This document shows positions 24,831-34,721 of a stretch of DNA of 64,000 bases, piece after piece. A model generated the notes under the pieces. That model searched no databases, was not told the DNA's origin, and saw only the letters and a list, made by a program, of their open reading frames with translations. Location of the stretch: the NCBI GenBank assembly GCA_046348225.1, contig JAXMEQ010000003.1:434001-498000 (forward strand). Direction: 5' to 3'. Each line of letters begins with the position of its first letter. Positions within the stretch are counted from its first letter, which is position 1. This stretch comes from JAXMEQ01 sp046348225 (GTDB lineage Bacteria > Pseudomonadota > Gammaproteobacteria > Burkholderiales > Burkholderiaceae_C). The translations under genes were made by a program, and so were the position numbers.

Positions 24831-27164
24831 CTACTCGACGCGCGCAATCGACACGGGCTTGAAGCCCAGGTCGGCCGCCTTGCCCTTGCGCGCGCGTGCC
24901 GCGCGGGCGTTGTTGAGGCTGCGGATTTCCAGTGTTTCATCGCGCTCCTTGCCACCCCGGCCGATGCCTTCGATTTTCACGCTCCGGGTGTAGGCCGCCG
25001 CGCCGGCCAGGGTGTCCTTGGCGTCCAGGTCCATCAACATGAGGCCACGGCCACCGTTGGCCTGGGGCTTGAGTTCACCGATCTCGAACGTCAGGATGCG
25101 GCCGCCCGCCGAGGCGCAGGCCACATGCGTGGCGGCCGGCTGCGGCGGCACGTTGGCGGGCGACGGGCGACACACGGTCTCGCCCTCATTACAGGTGATG
25201 AAAGCCTTGCCGGCCTTCAGGCGCGAGGTCATGTTCTCCACCGTCGCCAGGAAGCCATAGCCCGCCGAGCTGCTGAGCAGCAGCCAGGCGCTGGCCGGGC
25301 CGGCAAAGTAATGCAGCAACTGGGTGCCCGACTCCAGCTCGATCAGCGTCGTCAGCGGCTGGCCGTCGCCGCGCGCGCCAGGCAGCGTGGCCACCGGCAC
25401 CGAATACACGCGCCCGTTGCTGCCAAAGGCCAGCAAGGTGTCCACCGTGCGGCATTCAAAGGTGCCGTACAGGCCATCCCCGGCCTTGAAGGCGAAGCTT
25501 GCCGCGTCGTGCCCATGGCCGCTGCGCGCGCGCACCCAGCCCTTCTGCGAGACCACCACCGTCACCGGCTCGTCCACGATCTTCACTTCGGCCACGGCCT
25601 TTTTCTCAGCCTGGATCAGGGTGCGGCGGGCGTCGGCGAACAGCTTCGCGTCGGCCTCGATTTCCTTGACCATCAGCCGGCGCAGGGCCGCCGGGCTGCC
25701 CAGGATTTCTTCCAGTTTCTTCTGCTCGTCACGCAGCGTGGTGAGTTCCTGCTCGATCTTGATCGCCTCCAGCCGCGCGAGCTGGCGCAGGCGGATTTCA
25801 AGAATGTCTTCAGCCTGCCGGTCACTCAGCTTGAAGCGCGCGATCAGCGCCGCCTTGGGCTCGTCGCTCTGGCGGATGATGGCGATCACTTCGTCGATGT
25901 TCAGCAGCACCAGCTGCCGGCCCTCCAGGATGTGAATGCGGTCCAGCACCTTGCGCAGGCGGTGCTGCGAGCGGCGCTCCACCGTCTGCTGGCGGAAGTC
26001 AATCCACTCCTGCAGCATCTGACGCAGCGACTTCTGCACCGGCTTGCCGTCCAGCCCCACCATGGTGAGGTTGATCGGTGCCGAGGTTTCCAGGCTGGTG
26101 TGGGCCAGCAGCGCCGTGATGAGCTCCTGCTGCTCGATTCTGCTGGTCTTGGGCTCGAACACCAGACGAACCGCGGCGTCCTTGCTCGACTCGTCGCGCA
26201 CCGTGTCCAGCACCGCGAGCATCGAGGCTTTAAGCAGCGTCTGCTCCTGGCTCAGGGCCTTCTTGCCAGCCTTGACCTTGGGGTTGGTGATCTCCTCGAT
26301 TTCTTCCAGCACCTTCTGCGTGCTCACGCCCGGCGGCAGCTCGGTCACCACCAGCTGCCACTGGCCGCGCGCCAGGTCTTCGATCTTCCAGCGTGCCCGC
26401 ACCTTGAGCGAGCCGCGGCCGGTGCGGTAGGCGTCGGCGATGTCGGTGGCCGGGCTGATGATCTGGCCGCCGCCCGGGTAGTCAGGCCCCGGCATCAGCG
26501 TGAACAGTTCGTCGTCGGCAAGCTTCGGGTTCTTGATGAGGGCCACGCAGGCTTCGGCCACTTCCCGCAGGTTGTGGCTCGGGATTTCGGTGGCCAGCCC
26601 GACGGCAATGCCGCTGGCGCCGTTGAGCAGCGTGAACGGCAGGCGTGCCGGCAACTGCTTCGGCTCTTCGGTGGAGCCGTCGTAGTTGGGCACAAACTCG
26701 ACCGTGCCTTCGTCGATCTCGTCCAGCAGCAGGCTGGTGATGCGCGAGAGGCGCGCCTCGGTGTAGCGCATGGCGGCGGCACCGTCGCCGTCGCGGCTGC
26801 CAAAGTTGCCCTGGCCGTCAATCAGCGGGTAGCGCTGGCTGAAGTCCTGCGCCATGCGCACCAGCGCGTCGTACGCGGCCTGGTCACCATGGGGATGGAA
26901 GCGGCCCAGCACATCGCCCACCACGCGCGCGCTCTTGACCGGCTTGGCCCCGGTATTGCCATTGGGCCCGCCAAAGCCCAGGCCCATGCGCGACATGCTG
27001 TACAGGATGCGCCGTTGCACCGGCTTCTGGCCGTCGCACACATCGGGCAGGGCCCGGCCCTTGACCACGCTGAGCGCGTATTCCAGGTAGGCGCGCTGCG
27101 CATAGTCGGCCAGGTTGAGTTGCGAGTCGTCTTGGTTGTCAGTCGAAATCAGGTCTTGCTGCAT
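24831..27164 (-). CDS. parC: DNA topoisomerase IV subunit A
   Basis: 777-residue type IIA topoisomerase subunit that breaks and rejoins DNA during chromosome decatenation, as a complex with ParE. The catalytic tyrosine is Y134 (AAMRYTEARLS). The quinolone-determining loop reads GRFHPHGDQAAYDAL, with Gln95 and Asp99 in place of the Ser80 and Glu84 of E. coli ParC. The C-terminal beta-pinwheel region is present (ending FKPVSIARVE). It is the last gene of a co-directional string parE, GNAT, lytic transglycosylase, GGDEF-like, parC, and is followed by a 248-base gap holding the rnk leader and a terminator. Confidence 0.97.
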   Translation of the reverse strand: MQQDLISTDNQDDSQLNLADYAQRAYLEYALSVVKGRALPDVCDGQKPVQRRILYSMSRMGLGFGGPNGNTGAKPVKSARVVGDVLGRFHPHGDQAAYDALVRMAQDFSQRYPLIDGQGNFGSRDGDGAAAMRYTEARLSRITSLLLDEIDEGTVEFVPNYDGSTEEPKQLPARLPFTLLNGASGIAVGLATEIPSHNLREVAEACVALIKNPKLADDELFTLMPGPDYPGGGQIISPATDIADAYRTGRGSLKVRARWKIEDLARGQWQLVVTELPPGVSTQKVLEEIEEITNPKVKAGKKALSQEQTLLKASMLAVLDTVRDESSKDAAVRLVFEPKTSRIEQQELITALLAHTSLETSAPINLTMVGLDGKPVQKSLRQMLQEWIDFRQQTVERRSQHRLRKVLDRIHILEGRQLVLLNIDEVIAIIRQSDEPKAALIARFKLSDRQAEDILEIRLRQLARLEAIKIEQELTTLRDEQKKLEEILGSPAALRRLMVKEIEADAKLFADARRTLIQAEKKAVAEVKIVDEPVTVVVSQKGWVRARSGHGHDAASFAFKAGDGLYGTFECRTVDTLLAFGSNGRVYSVPVATLPGARGDGQPLTTLIELESGTQLLHYFAGPASAWLLLSSSAGYGFLATVENMTSRLKAGKAFITCNEGETVCRPSPANVPPQPAATHVACASAGGRILTFEIGELKPQANGGRGLMLMDLDAKDTLAGAAAYTRSVKIEGIGRGGKERDETLEIRSLNNARAARARKGKAADLGFKPVSIARVE

Positions 27165-27199
27165 GGAACACTAAACGTCAAACACTTCAAACAAAAAAA

Positions 27200-28345
27200 T
27201 CAGGCCTGCAGTTCTTCGCTGCTCACGGCCACGATGCGCCGGTCGCCGAGGGTGCGCATCTGCACATCAAGCAGCTGGCCCAGCCGGCTCAGCAGGCTTT
27301 TGGCCGAGAGACCATCCAGCGGCAGCGCCGCCACCACCATGCGGAACTGCAGAAACTCCGCTGGCGCCTGCGGCAGGGGTTCCTTGAGCCCGGCCACCAG
27401 GATGCGCGTGCCCAGCGTGGCCGCGCCTTGCGCCACCGACACGCCTTCGGCCAGCACGGCAATGCGCCGATGGGAAATGCGCGCCGCCACGTCGGCCTCA
27501 CCCAGCGACTGGCGAATGCGCTGGGCTGCTGCGAGCACGGCCGACTCGGCCAGCTCGGGGCCGAATTCACGCGTCAGGGCCCCGAGATTTTCGATCTCCA
27601 CCAGTAGCAGCACGCTCGGGTGGCCGTAGCGGCGCAGGATGGCACGCGCGGCGGCGATGCGGTCTTCAAAAATCAGCGGTGTGCTCAGGCCGGTCAAGGC
27701 GTCCGTGGCCTTGCGTGCGTCGACCCGCACACGCGTTTCGGCAAACAAGCGGCTGCGCCAGACCACGGCCAGGTAGGTGCCGGCAGCCCACAAGGTCAGC
27801 GCAGCGCCCAGCAGTCGCGAAGACGCCGGCAGGATACCGAGCTGCCCGGCCCCAATGCCCACTGCTGCCAGTAGAAGGCCCAGCAGGCTGGCGGCCAGCC
27901 ACCAGACCCAGGGCTGGCTCTGGGGCCAGGCGCGCAGCAGGACCAGCAGGGCCACCGTCGCGAAGGCCGCGGTGCCGGGCAGCAACAAGCTCCAGCCCCC
28001 TACCGCGCCAGCCACGGCCACCAATGGCAGTACCGCCCCCACCCCTACCAGCGCCTGGCGGAAACCCCGCATCGCGCCAGCGTGGTTGACCAGTTCGCGC
28101 AAGGCCAGCGCGGCAAGCGCCAGCACCAGCAGCAAGGCCGCCTCGGGAAGCCATCGGCTCGCGCCCCGGGGCATGGCCACCACGTCGGCACTGAGCGACA
28201 CCACGCCCAGCAGCACGGCCAGCGCATGCAGGTAGAGCGAGCGCTCACGGTAGGCGCTCGCAATGAGGAGCGAAAAGAAAGCCACCAGGCAGAGGGCGCC
28301 GGCATAGCCTGCAAGCAGCAGCAGGTCAAGCTGCACGGCCACCAT
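27200..28345 (-). CDS. Membrane protein with degenerate GGDEF domain
   Basis: 381 residues. The first 200 hold about six hydrophobic helices. The C-terminal half has the fold signature of a diguanylate cyclase: DALTGLSTPLIFEDRIAAAR (215-234), then SVLLLVEIENLGALTREFG. Where an active enzyme has GGDEF, this protein has SHRRI (291-295), so it should not make cyclic di-GMP and may act as a receptor, a dimer partner or a structural protein. It starts two bases after the lytic transglycosylase gene and is followed 35 bases later by parC, an uncommon placement that suggests co-transcription with the topoisomerase genes. Confidence 0.8.
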   Translation of the reverse strand: MVAVQLDLLLLAGYAGALCLVAFFSLLIASAYRERSLYLHALAVLLGVVSLSADVVAMPRGASRWLPEAALLLVLALAALALRELVNHAGAMRGFRQALVGVGAVLPLVAVAGAVGGWSLLLPGTAAFATVALLVLLRAWPQSQPWVWWLAASLLGLLLAAVGIGAGQLGILPASSRLLGAALTLWAAGTYLAVVWRSRLFAETRVRVDARKATDALTGLSTPLIFEDRIAAARAILRRYGHPSVLLLVEIENLGALTREFGPELAESAVLAAAQRIRQSLGEADVAARISHRRIAVLAEGVSVAQGAATLGTRILVAGLKEPLPQAPAEFLQFRMVVAALPLDGLSAKSLLSRLGQLLDVQMRTLGDRRIVAVSSEELQA

Positions 28346-28347
28346 GG

Positions 28348-29217
28348 TCAGTCGCGCTCGATCTTGAATTCGGCAGGGGCCGCGGGGGCAACCGCCACCG
28401 GTGCCAGCGGCACGCCCGGCGCCAGTGGCGGAATCATGTTGCCGCGGCCGCGGGCGCCGCCCACCGGCATCTCCATGCGCACCCGCGACGGCGCACGCCG
28501 CTCGGCCAGCACCTCGGGGGGCTTGAGCAGCGTGTACAGCTGCATCACGGTCTTGACGTAATTCTGCGTCTCGCGGTAATTCGGAATGCGGTTGCCCGCA
28601 CGCTGCACGGCGCCCTCGCCCGCGTTGTAGGCGGCCAGCGCCAGCTCCAGCTGTCCCGGGAACATGTTGATCAGGTCGCGCAGGTAGCGCGTGCCGGTGC
28701 GGATGTTGGTGCGCGGGTCAAACAGCTTTTTCTCCACCGGCGTCTTGCTGTCGCCCACCACGCCATAACGCTCGGCGGTGGCCGGGATGATCTGCATCAG
28801 GCCCACCGCGCCCTTGGGCGAGATGGCGCGGGCGTCGAAGCCCGACTCGGTGGCAATCAGTGCCTGCAGCAGCTCATAGTCAATGCCATGCTGGGTGGAC
28901 GCCTCGCGCAGATGGTGCTTGACCTGCTTGTAGCTGGGCGATACCTCGAAGAAGGCGATGAGCTTGGGTGGCGCCACGGGAACCGCCACCGGGCGCGGCG
29001 TCAGCGCCACCGGCTTGATGCCACGCGCGGTGTCGAAGCTTTCGTCACCGCGGAAGAACAGCTCGTAGCGCTCGTCCAGACGCTCGGCGGCAAAGTGGGC
29101 AATGCCCTTGCTGTCCACATAACCCCAGATGTCAGCGCGCGCCGTGGCGTGAAACACGCACAGGGCCACCAGCGCCAGCAGCACTGATTTGAGCCCGGGT
29201 ACATGACGCCAGCCCAT
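28348..29217 (-). CDS. Soluble lytic murein transglycosylase (SLT family 1)
   Basis: 289-residue periplasmic enzyme. A signal peptide (about residues 1-29, ending ARA) is followed by a DUF4124-like strand pair (DIWGYVDSKGIAHFAAERLD), a linker, and an SLT domain with catalytic E124 in IATESGFDAR, then SPKGAVGLMQIIPATAERYG and LALAAYNAGEGAV. It cleaves peptidoglycan strands. The start is ATG 29217, overlapping the GNAT stop; a GTG one codon earlier is possible. The DUF4124-SLT arrangement is common in Burkholderiales. Confidence 0.92.
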   Translation of the reverse strand: MGWRHVPGLKSVLLALVALCVFHATARADIWGYVDSKGIAHFAAERLDERYELFFRGDESFDTARGIKPVALTPRPVAVPVAPPKLIAFFEVSPSYKQVKHHLREASTQHGIDYELLQALIATESGFDARAISPKGAVGLMQIIPATAERYGVVGDSKTPVEKKLFDPRTNIRTGTRYLRDLINMFPGQLELALAAYNAGEGAVQRAGNRIPNYRETQNYVKTVMQLYTLLKPPEVLAERRAPSRVRMEMPVGGARGRGNMIPPLAPGVPLAPVAVAPAAPAEFKIERD

Positions 29218-29777
29218 CACGCGAACATCTCCAGCCCCTGCGTGCGCCGGGCTGCGAACTCCGGCTGCAGCATGGACATCACGATCAGCGAGTCGTACCC
29301 GCCAGACACCTTGACCGACTCGCGCAGCCGGCCTTCCAGCGCGAAGCCCTCGCTGGCGTACAACGCCTGGGCCCGGGTGTTGCGCTCCTTGACGTCCAGC
29401 CAGAAGCGGTGGGCCCCCAGGTCGTCAAAAGCAATTTTCTTGGCCACCCGCAGCGCGGCACGGCCAAAGCCGTCGCCCTTGTGCTGCACCACCATGCGCT
29501 TGAGCTCGATCGACTGGTGCTGGCTGCGGCAACCGATCAGGATCACGAAGCCCGCCGCGTCCAGGCCCGCGCCACCTTCGATGATGAAGTGGCGAAAGTC
29601 AGGGAAGCGGATGGCGGCCTCGTGCTGCATGCGTTCCCAGGGCGTGATGAACGGCAGGTTGGCCGGGTCCTGCTCCAGCGACAGCACAAAGTCCAGGTCG
29701 CTCTGCATCGTCGGACGCAGCCGCACCCGCGCGAGGGTGCGCGACGGCGAACTGGCGGCGACATTGGCAGCGGTCAT
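29217..29777 (-). CDS. GNAT-family N-acetyltransferase (RimJ/RimL-like)
   Basis: 186-residue acetyltransferase. The acetyl-CoA-binding P-loop-like stretch is VVQHKGDGFGRAALRVAKKI, and the C-terminal strand-helix NTRAQALYASEGFALEGRLR is typical of RimJ/RimL-type enzymes that acetylate protein N-termini or small amines. Substrate unknown. It lies between parE (29 bases downstream of it) and the lytic transglycosylase gene, whose start overlaps its stop, so it probably belongs to the parE transcript. Confidence 0.85.
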   Translation of the reverse strand: MTAANVAASSPSRTLARVRLRPTMQSDLDFVLSLEQDPANLPFITPWERMQHEAAIRFPDFRHFIIEGGAGLDAAGFVILIGCRSQHQSIELKRMVVQHKGDGFGRAALRVAKKIAFDDLGAHRFWLDVKERNTRAQALYASEGFALEGRLRESVKVSGGYDSLIVMSMLQPEFAARRTQGLEMFA

Positions 29778-29805
29778 GGCGTCACGCTGTCTTTGCAGGG
29801 GTGGG

Positions 29806-31776
<1,971 letters not shown>

Positions 31777-31809
31777 GGGAGGGTGGATTGTAGTCGCCTT
31801 GCCACGCAT

Positions 31810-31829
31810 AACTGTACATAAATACAGTT
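31810..31829. promoter_or_regulatory. LexA-like SOS box upstream of parE
   Basis: AACTGTACATAAATACAGTT is a 20-base sequence with CTGT-N8-ACAG symmetry. It matches the gammaproteobacterial LexA consensus at 16 of 20 positions and has perfect 7-base arms (AACTGTA/TACAGTT). It lies 33 bases before the parE ATG, in the right place for repression. The nearest gene on the other side is the MFS gene at 31926. Confidence 0.7.
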
Positions 31830-31925
31830 TTTGCCGGTCAGTGCGGCCACTCATGCCGAGCGGGCATCAATCCGCATCAAAGCTTTCAACAGCCTGAATG
31901 CGCCGCTTTCGCTAAAGTCGGCGGA

Positions 31926-33143
31926 ATGACGAATTCCCCGAAACACCTCTCCATGGTGCAGGTACTGGCCTGCGGCGCCGCGATTGTGACGCTGTCCATG
32001 GGCATCCGCCACGGCTTTGGCCTCTGGCTGCAGCCGATCACCCAGGCCCAGAACTGGACGCGCGAAACCTTCGCCTTTGCCATTGCCATCCAGAACCTGT
32101 CCTGGGGCGTGTTCGGCATCTTTGCCGGCATGCTGGCCGACCGGTTTGGCGCCTTCCGGGTGCTGATTCTGGGCAGCCTGCTGTACGGCGCCGGCCTGGC
32201 CGGCATGGCGCTGGCCAGCACCCCGCTGACCTTCACGCTCACCGCGGGCGTGCTGCTGGGCGCCGCGCAGGCCGGCACCACCTACGCCGTGGTCTATGGC
32301 GTGATCGGGCGGCAGATTGACCCGGCCAAGCGCTCCTGGGCCATGGGCGTGGCGGCCGCAGCCGGCTCGTTCGGCCAGTTCCTGATGGTGCCAGTGGAAG
32401 GCTTTTTGATCAGCGGTCTGGGCTGGCAGCAGGCCCTGCTGATGCTGGCGCTGGTGGTGCTGCTGATCAGCCCGCTGGCCCTGGGCCTGCGCGAGCCCGG
32501 CTTTGTGGGGGGCAGTGCGCCGGTGCGCGAGCAGTCCATCGCCCAGGCCCTGCGCGAGGCTTTCAAGTACCCCAGCTTCCAGCTGCTGATGGCGGGCTAC
32601 TTTGTCTGCGGCTTCCAGGTGGTGTTCATCGGCGTGCACATGCCCAGCTACCTCAAGGACAAGGGCCTGTCGCCCATGGTGGCCAGCTACGCGCTGGCGC
32701 TGATCGGGCTGTTCAACGTGTTCGGCACCTACATCGCCGGCAGCCTGGGCCAGAAAATGGCCAAGCGCAAGATCCTCGCCTTCATCTACCTCGCACGCGC
32801 CGTGGCCATTGCCGTGTTCCTGGTGGTGCCGCTGTCGCCGCTGTCGGTGTATGTGTTTGCCAGCGTGATGGGGTTGCTATGGCTGTCCACCGTGCCGCCT
32901 ACCAACGCCACCGTGGCGCAGATTTTTGGCGTGGCGCACCTGTCCATGCTGGGCGGGTTTGTGTTTTTCAGCCACCAGATCGGCTCGTTCATGGGCGTCT
33001 GGCTGGGCGGTTACCTGTACGACCGCACCGGCAGCTACGACGTGGTCTGGTACATCGCCATCGCCCTGGGCATTTTTGCTGCGCTGGTGAACCTGCCGGT
33101 CAAGGAAGCCGCCATCCAGCGCGGCGCGCCGCAGGCAGCATGA
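31926..33143 (+). CDS. Major facilitator superfamily transporter
   Basis: 405-residue, 12-helix MFS permease. The loop 2-3 motif is present as GMLADRFGAFRVLILGSLLY, and the N-terminal half contains TLSMGIRHGFGLWLQPITQA, seen in monocarboxylate/oxalate-formate-type MFS proteins of Burkholderiales. Substrate unknown, possibly an organic acid. GGCGGA precedes ATG 31926. Its TGA overlaps the start of a 42-residue membrane protein (ATGA, 33140-33143). Confidence 0.9.
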   Translation: MTNSPKHLSMVQVLACGAAIVTLSMGIRHGFGLWLQPITQAQNWTRETFAFAIAIQNLSWGVFGIFAGMLADRFGAFRVLILGSLLYGAGLAGMALASTPLTFTLTAGVLLGAAQAGTTYAVVYGVIGRQIDPAKRSWAMGVAAAAGSFGQFLMVPVEGFLISGLGWQQALLMLALVVLLISPLALGLREPGFVGGSAPVREQSIAQALREAFKYPSFQLLMAGYFVCGFQVVFIGVHMPSYLKDKGLSPMVASYALALIGLFNVFGTYIAGSLGQKMAKRKILAFIYLARAVAIAVFLVVPLSPLSVYVFASVMGLLWLSTVPPTNATVAQIFGVAHLSMLGGFVFFSHQIGSFMGVWLGGYLYDRTGSYDVVWYIAIALGIFAALVNLPVKEAAIQRGAPQAA

Positions 33144-33268
33144 TGCGGCACTGGCGCAAACCCCTGAGCCATGCCGCCGCGGTGGTCGTGCTGCTGGCGG
33201 TGTTTGCCCTCTACACCCGGCCCGACTTTCTGGTCACACTGGCCGACCAGATCTGGGGCTGTTTTTGA
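33140..33268 (+). CDS. 42-residue single-helix membrane protein coupled to the MFS gene
   Basis: The frame starts ATG ATG inside the MFS stop and encodes MMRHWRKPLSHAAAVVVLLA, VFALYTRPDFLVTLADQIWG and a final CF. A basic N-terminus and one hydrophobic helix (about 12-25) precede the conserved-looking tail PDFLVTLADQIWGCF, which I recall from small unannotated proteins after MFS genes in related bacteria. The ATGA overlap and absence of frame decay support translation. It may be a small accessory subunit of the transporter; that role is inferred. Confidence 0.6.
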   Translation: MMRHWRKPLSHAAAVVVLLAVFALYTRPDFLVTLADQIWGCF

Positions 33269-33279
33269 CCCCGCTTCCG

Positions 33280-33337
33280 GGCCAAATCGGGCTGTAGCCC
33301 GCATCCACACTGCGTAAGCTGCTATGAAAATTATAGT
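33280..33337 (-). repeat. Dispersed palindromic repeat supplying the SDR start codon
   Basis: Minus-strand orientation: ACTAT/ATAGC inner arms (33337-33321), TTACGCAG, then GCGGGCTACAGCCCGATTTGG. The ATG of the SDR gene (33324) lies inside the inner arm, so the element provides both the leader and the first codons (MKIIV). Confidence 0.75.
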
Positions 33338-34136
33338 AATCACGGGCGCCTCCGACGGCATCGGCGCCGAGATGGCGCGCCAGCTGGCGGCCCGCCACCG
33401 GACGGGCGCCGCACTGGTGCTGGCCGCACGCAACGCCAGCGCACTGGAGGCGGTGGCACAGCAGTGCCGCAGCGCGGGCGCCCAGGCGCTGGTGGTGCCC
33501 ACGGACGTGGCCGAGGCCGCCCAATGCCGCGCCCTGATCGACGCCACAGTCGGCCAGTTCGGCCGGATTGACGCGCTCATCAACAACGCCGGTGTCTCGG
33601 CCCAGGCGCTGCTGGAAGACGTCAAGACCGAAGACCTGGGCTGGTACGAGCAACTGATGCGCGTCAACCACTGGGGCGCCGTCTGGTGCACCCACGCCGC
33701 CCTGCCCCACCTGAAAGCCGCGCGTGGCCAGATCGTGGCCGTGTCGTCACTGGCCGGGCTGGTGGGCGTGCCGGGCCGCACCGCCTACAGCGCCACCAAG
33801 TTCGCCATGACCGGCTTTTTCGAGGCCCTGCGCGCCGAACTCAAGGGCGCGGGCGTCAGCGTCACCACCGCCTACCCCGGCGTGGTGGCCACGCAGATCC
33901 GCTACCGCGGCTACAACGCCGCAGGGGTGGCGGCCGGCAGCAGCGGCCTCAAGGAAGACGACGCCATGAGCGTGGCGGAATGCGCCCGGCTGATCCTGGA
34001 GGGCATGGACCGGCGTGAGCGCGAGGTCGTCATGACGGCCAAAGGCAAGCTCGGCCGGCTGCTGAAGATCATCGCCCCCGGCCTGGTGGAAAAAATGGCC
34101 CTGGCCGCCCTCAAGGACGAGGTCAAGCCCCATTGA
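33324..34136 (+). CDS. Short-chain dehydrogenase/reductase
   Basis: 270-residue classical SDR. It has the Rossmann NAD(P) motif TGASDGIG (residues 7-14), NNAGVS, the catalytic Ser in VAVSSLAG and YSATK (Tyr and Lys). A C-terminal extension after TAYPGVVATQIRYRG resembles the DltE/'SDR family oxidoreductase' branch with a hydrophobic tail (LIKIIAP-like LLKIIAPGLVEKMALAAL) that may bind membrane. Substrate unknown. Its ATG and first beta-strand are encoded by a dispersed repeat. The next gene starts inside its stop codon (TTGA). Confidence 0.92.
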   Translation: MKIIVITGASDGIGAEMARQLAARHRTGAALVLAARNASALEAVAQQCRSAGAQALVVPTDVAEAAQCRALIDATVGQFGRIDALINNAGVSAQALLEDVKTEDLGWYEQLMRVNHWGAVWCTHAALPHLKAARGQIVAVSSLAGLVGVPGRTAYSATKFAMTGFFEALRAELKGAGVSVTTAYPGVVATQIRYRGYNAAGVAAGSSGLKEDDAMSVAECARLILEGMDRREREVVMTAKGKLGRLLKIIAPGLVEKMALAALKDEVKPH

Positions 34137-34687
34137 GCACGGCATCGCACGGCCCGGCCGAGGCTTCGCCCTGGGTGCAACGCTGGTCGCACCTGGTGCC
34201 CGCGGGCGGCGCGGTGCTCGACGTCGCCTGCGGCACGGGCCGCCACATGCGCTGGTTTCATGCGCGAAATCATGCCGTGACCGGCGTGGACATTGCGCAG
34301 GCCGCTATCGATTCTGTAGCGCCTCTGGGCGAGGCCGTGCTGGCCGACATCGAGCATGGGCCCTGGCCGTTCCCCGGCCGGCAGTTCGACGCGGTGGTCG
34401 TCACGCACTACCTGTGGCGGCCCCTGCTGCCCACCATCGTGGCCAGCGTGGCGCCGGGCGGTGTGCTGATCTATGAAACCTTTGCCGCTGGCAACGAAAC
34501 CGTGGGCAAGCCGTCGCGGCCTGATTTCCTGCTGCGCCCGGGCGAACTGCTGGGCGTTTGCCAGGGCCTGCGCGTGGTGGCGTTTGAAGACGGCTATCTG
34601 GACGCGCCGCCACGCTTCATGCAGCGGATTGCCGCGGTTCGTGAATCCGGCACCGGCGCGGGCGCCGTGTGCCGCTACAGGCTCTAG
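34133..34687 (+). CDS. Class I SAM-dependent methyltransferase
   Basis: 184 residues with motif I as VLDVACGTGRHMRWFHARNH, the acidic end of strand 2 in VTGVDIAQAAIDS, and a motif resembling post-I FDAVVVTHYLWRPLL. The fold is short, like other tellurite-resistance/TehB-like or ubiquinone-type small methyltransferases; the substrate cannot be named. TTG start overlapping the SDR stop. A partial dispersed repeat (34304-34327) lies in frame just after the second strand. dapA follows 35 bases later. Confidence 0.88.
   Translation: MSTASHGPAEASPWVQRWSHLVPAGGAVLDVACGTGRHMRWFHARNHAVTGVDIAQAAIDSVAPLGEAVLADIEHGPWPFPGRQFDAVVVTHYLWRPLLPTIVASVAPGGVLIYETFAAGNETVGKPSRPDFLLRPGELLGVCQGLRVVAFEDGYLDAPPRFMQRIAAVRESGTGAGAVCRYRL
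34304..34327 (+). repeat. Dispersed palindromic repeat, partial copy in methyltransferase gene
   Basis: GCTAT-CGATTCT-GTAGC (34304-34320) followed by GCCTCTG matches the first half of the family; the second half is not recognisable. It encodes AIDSVAPLG in frame. Confidence 0.45.
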
Positions 34688-34721
34688 TTAGAATGCATCT
34701 TTCCCGTTCAGAACTGCGGAC

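Noticed and set aside
31777..31854. 26-residue upstream extension of parE
   Set aside because: It reads through the LexA-like palindrome and gives sequence unlike ParE; ATG 31776 matches the family.
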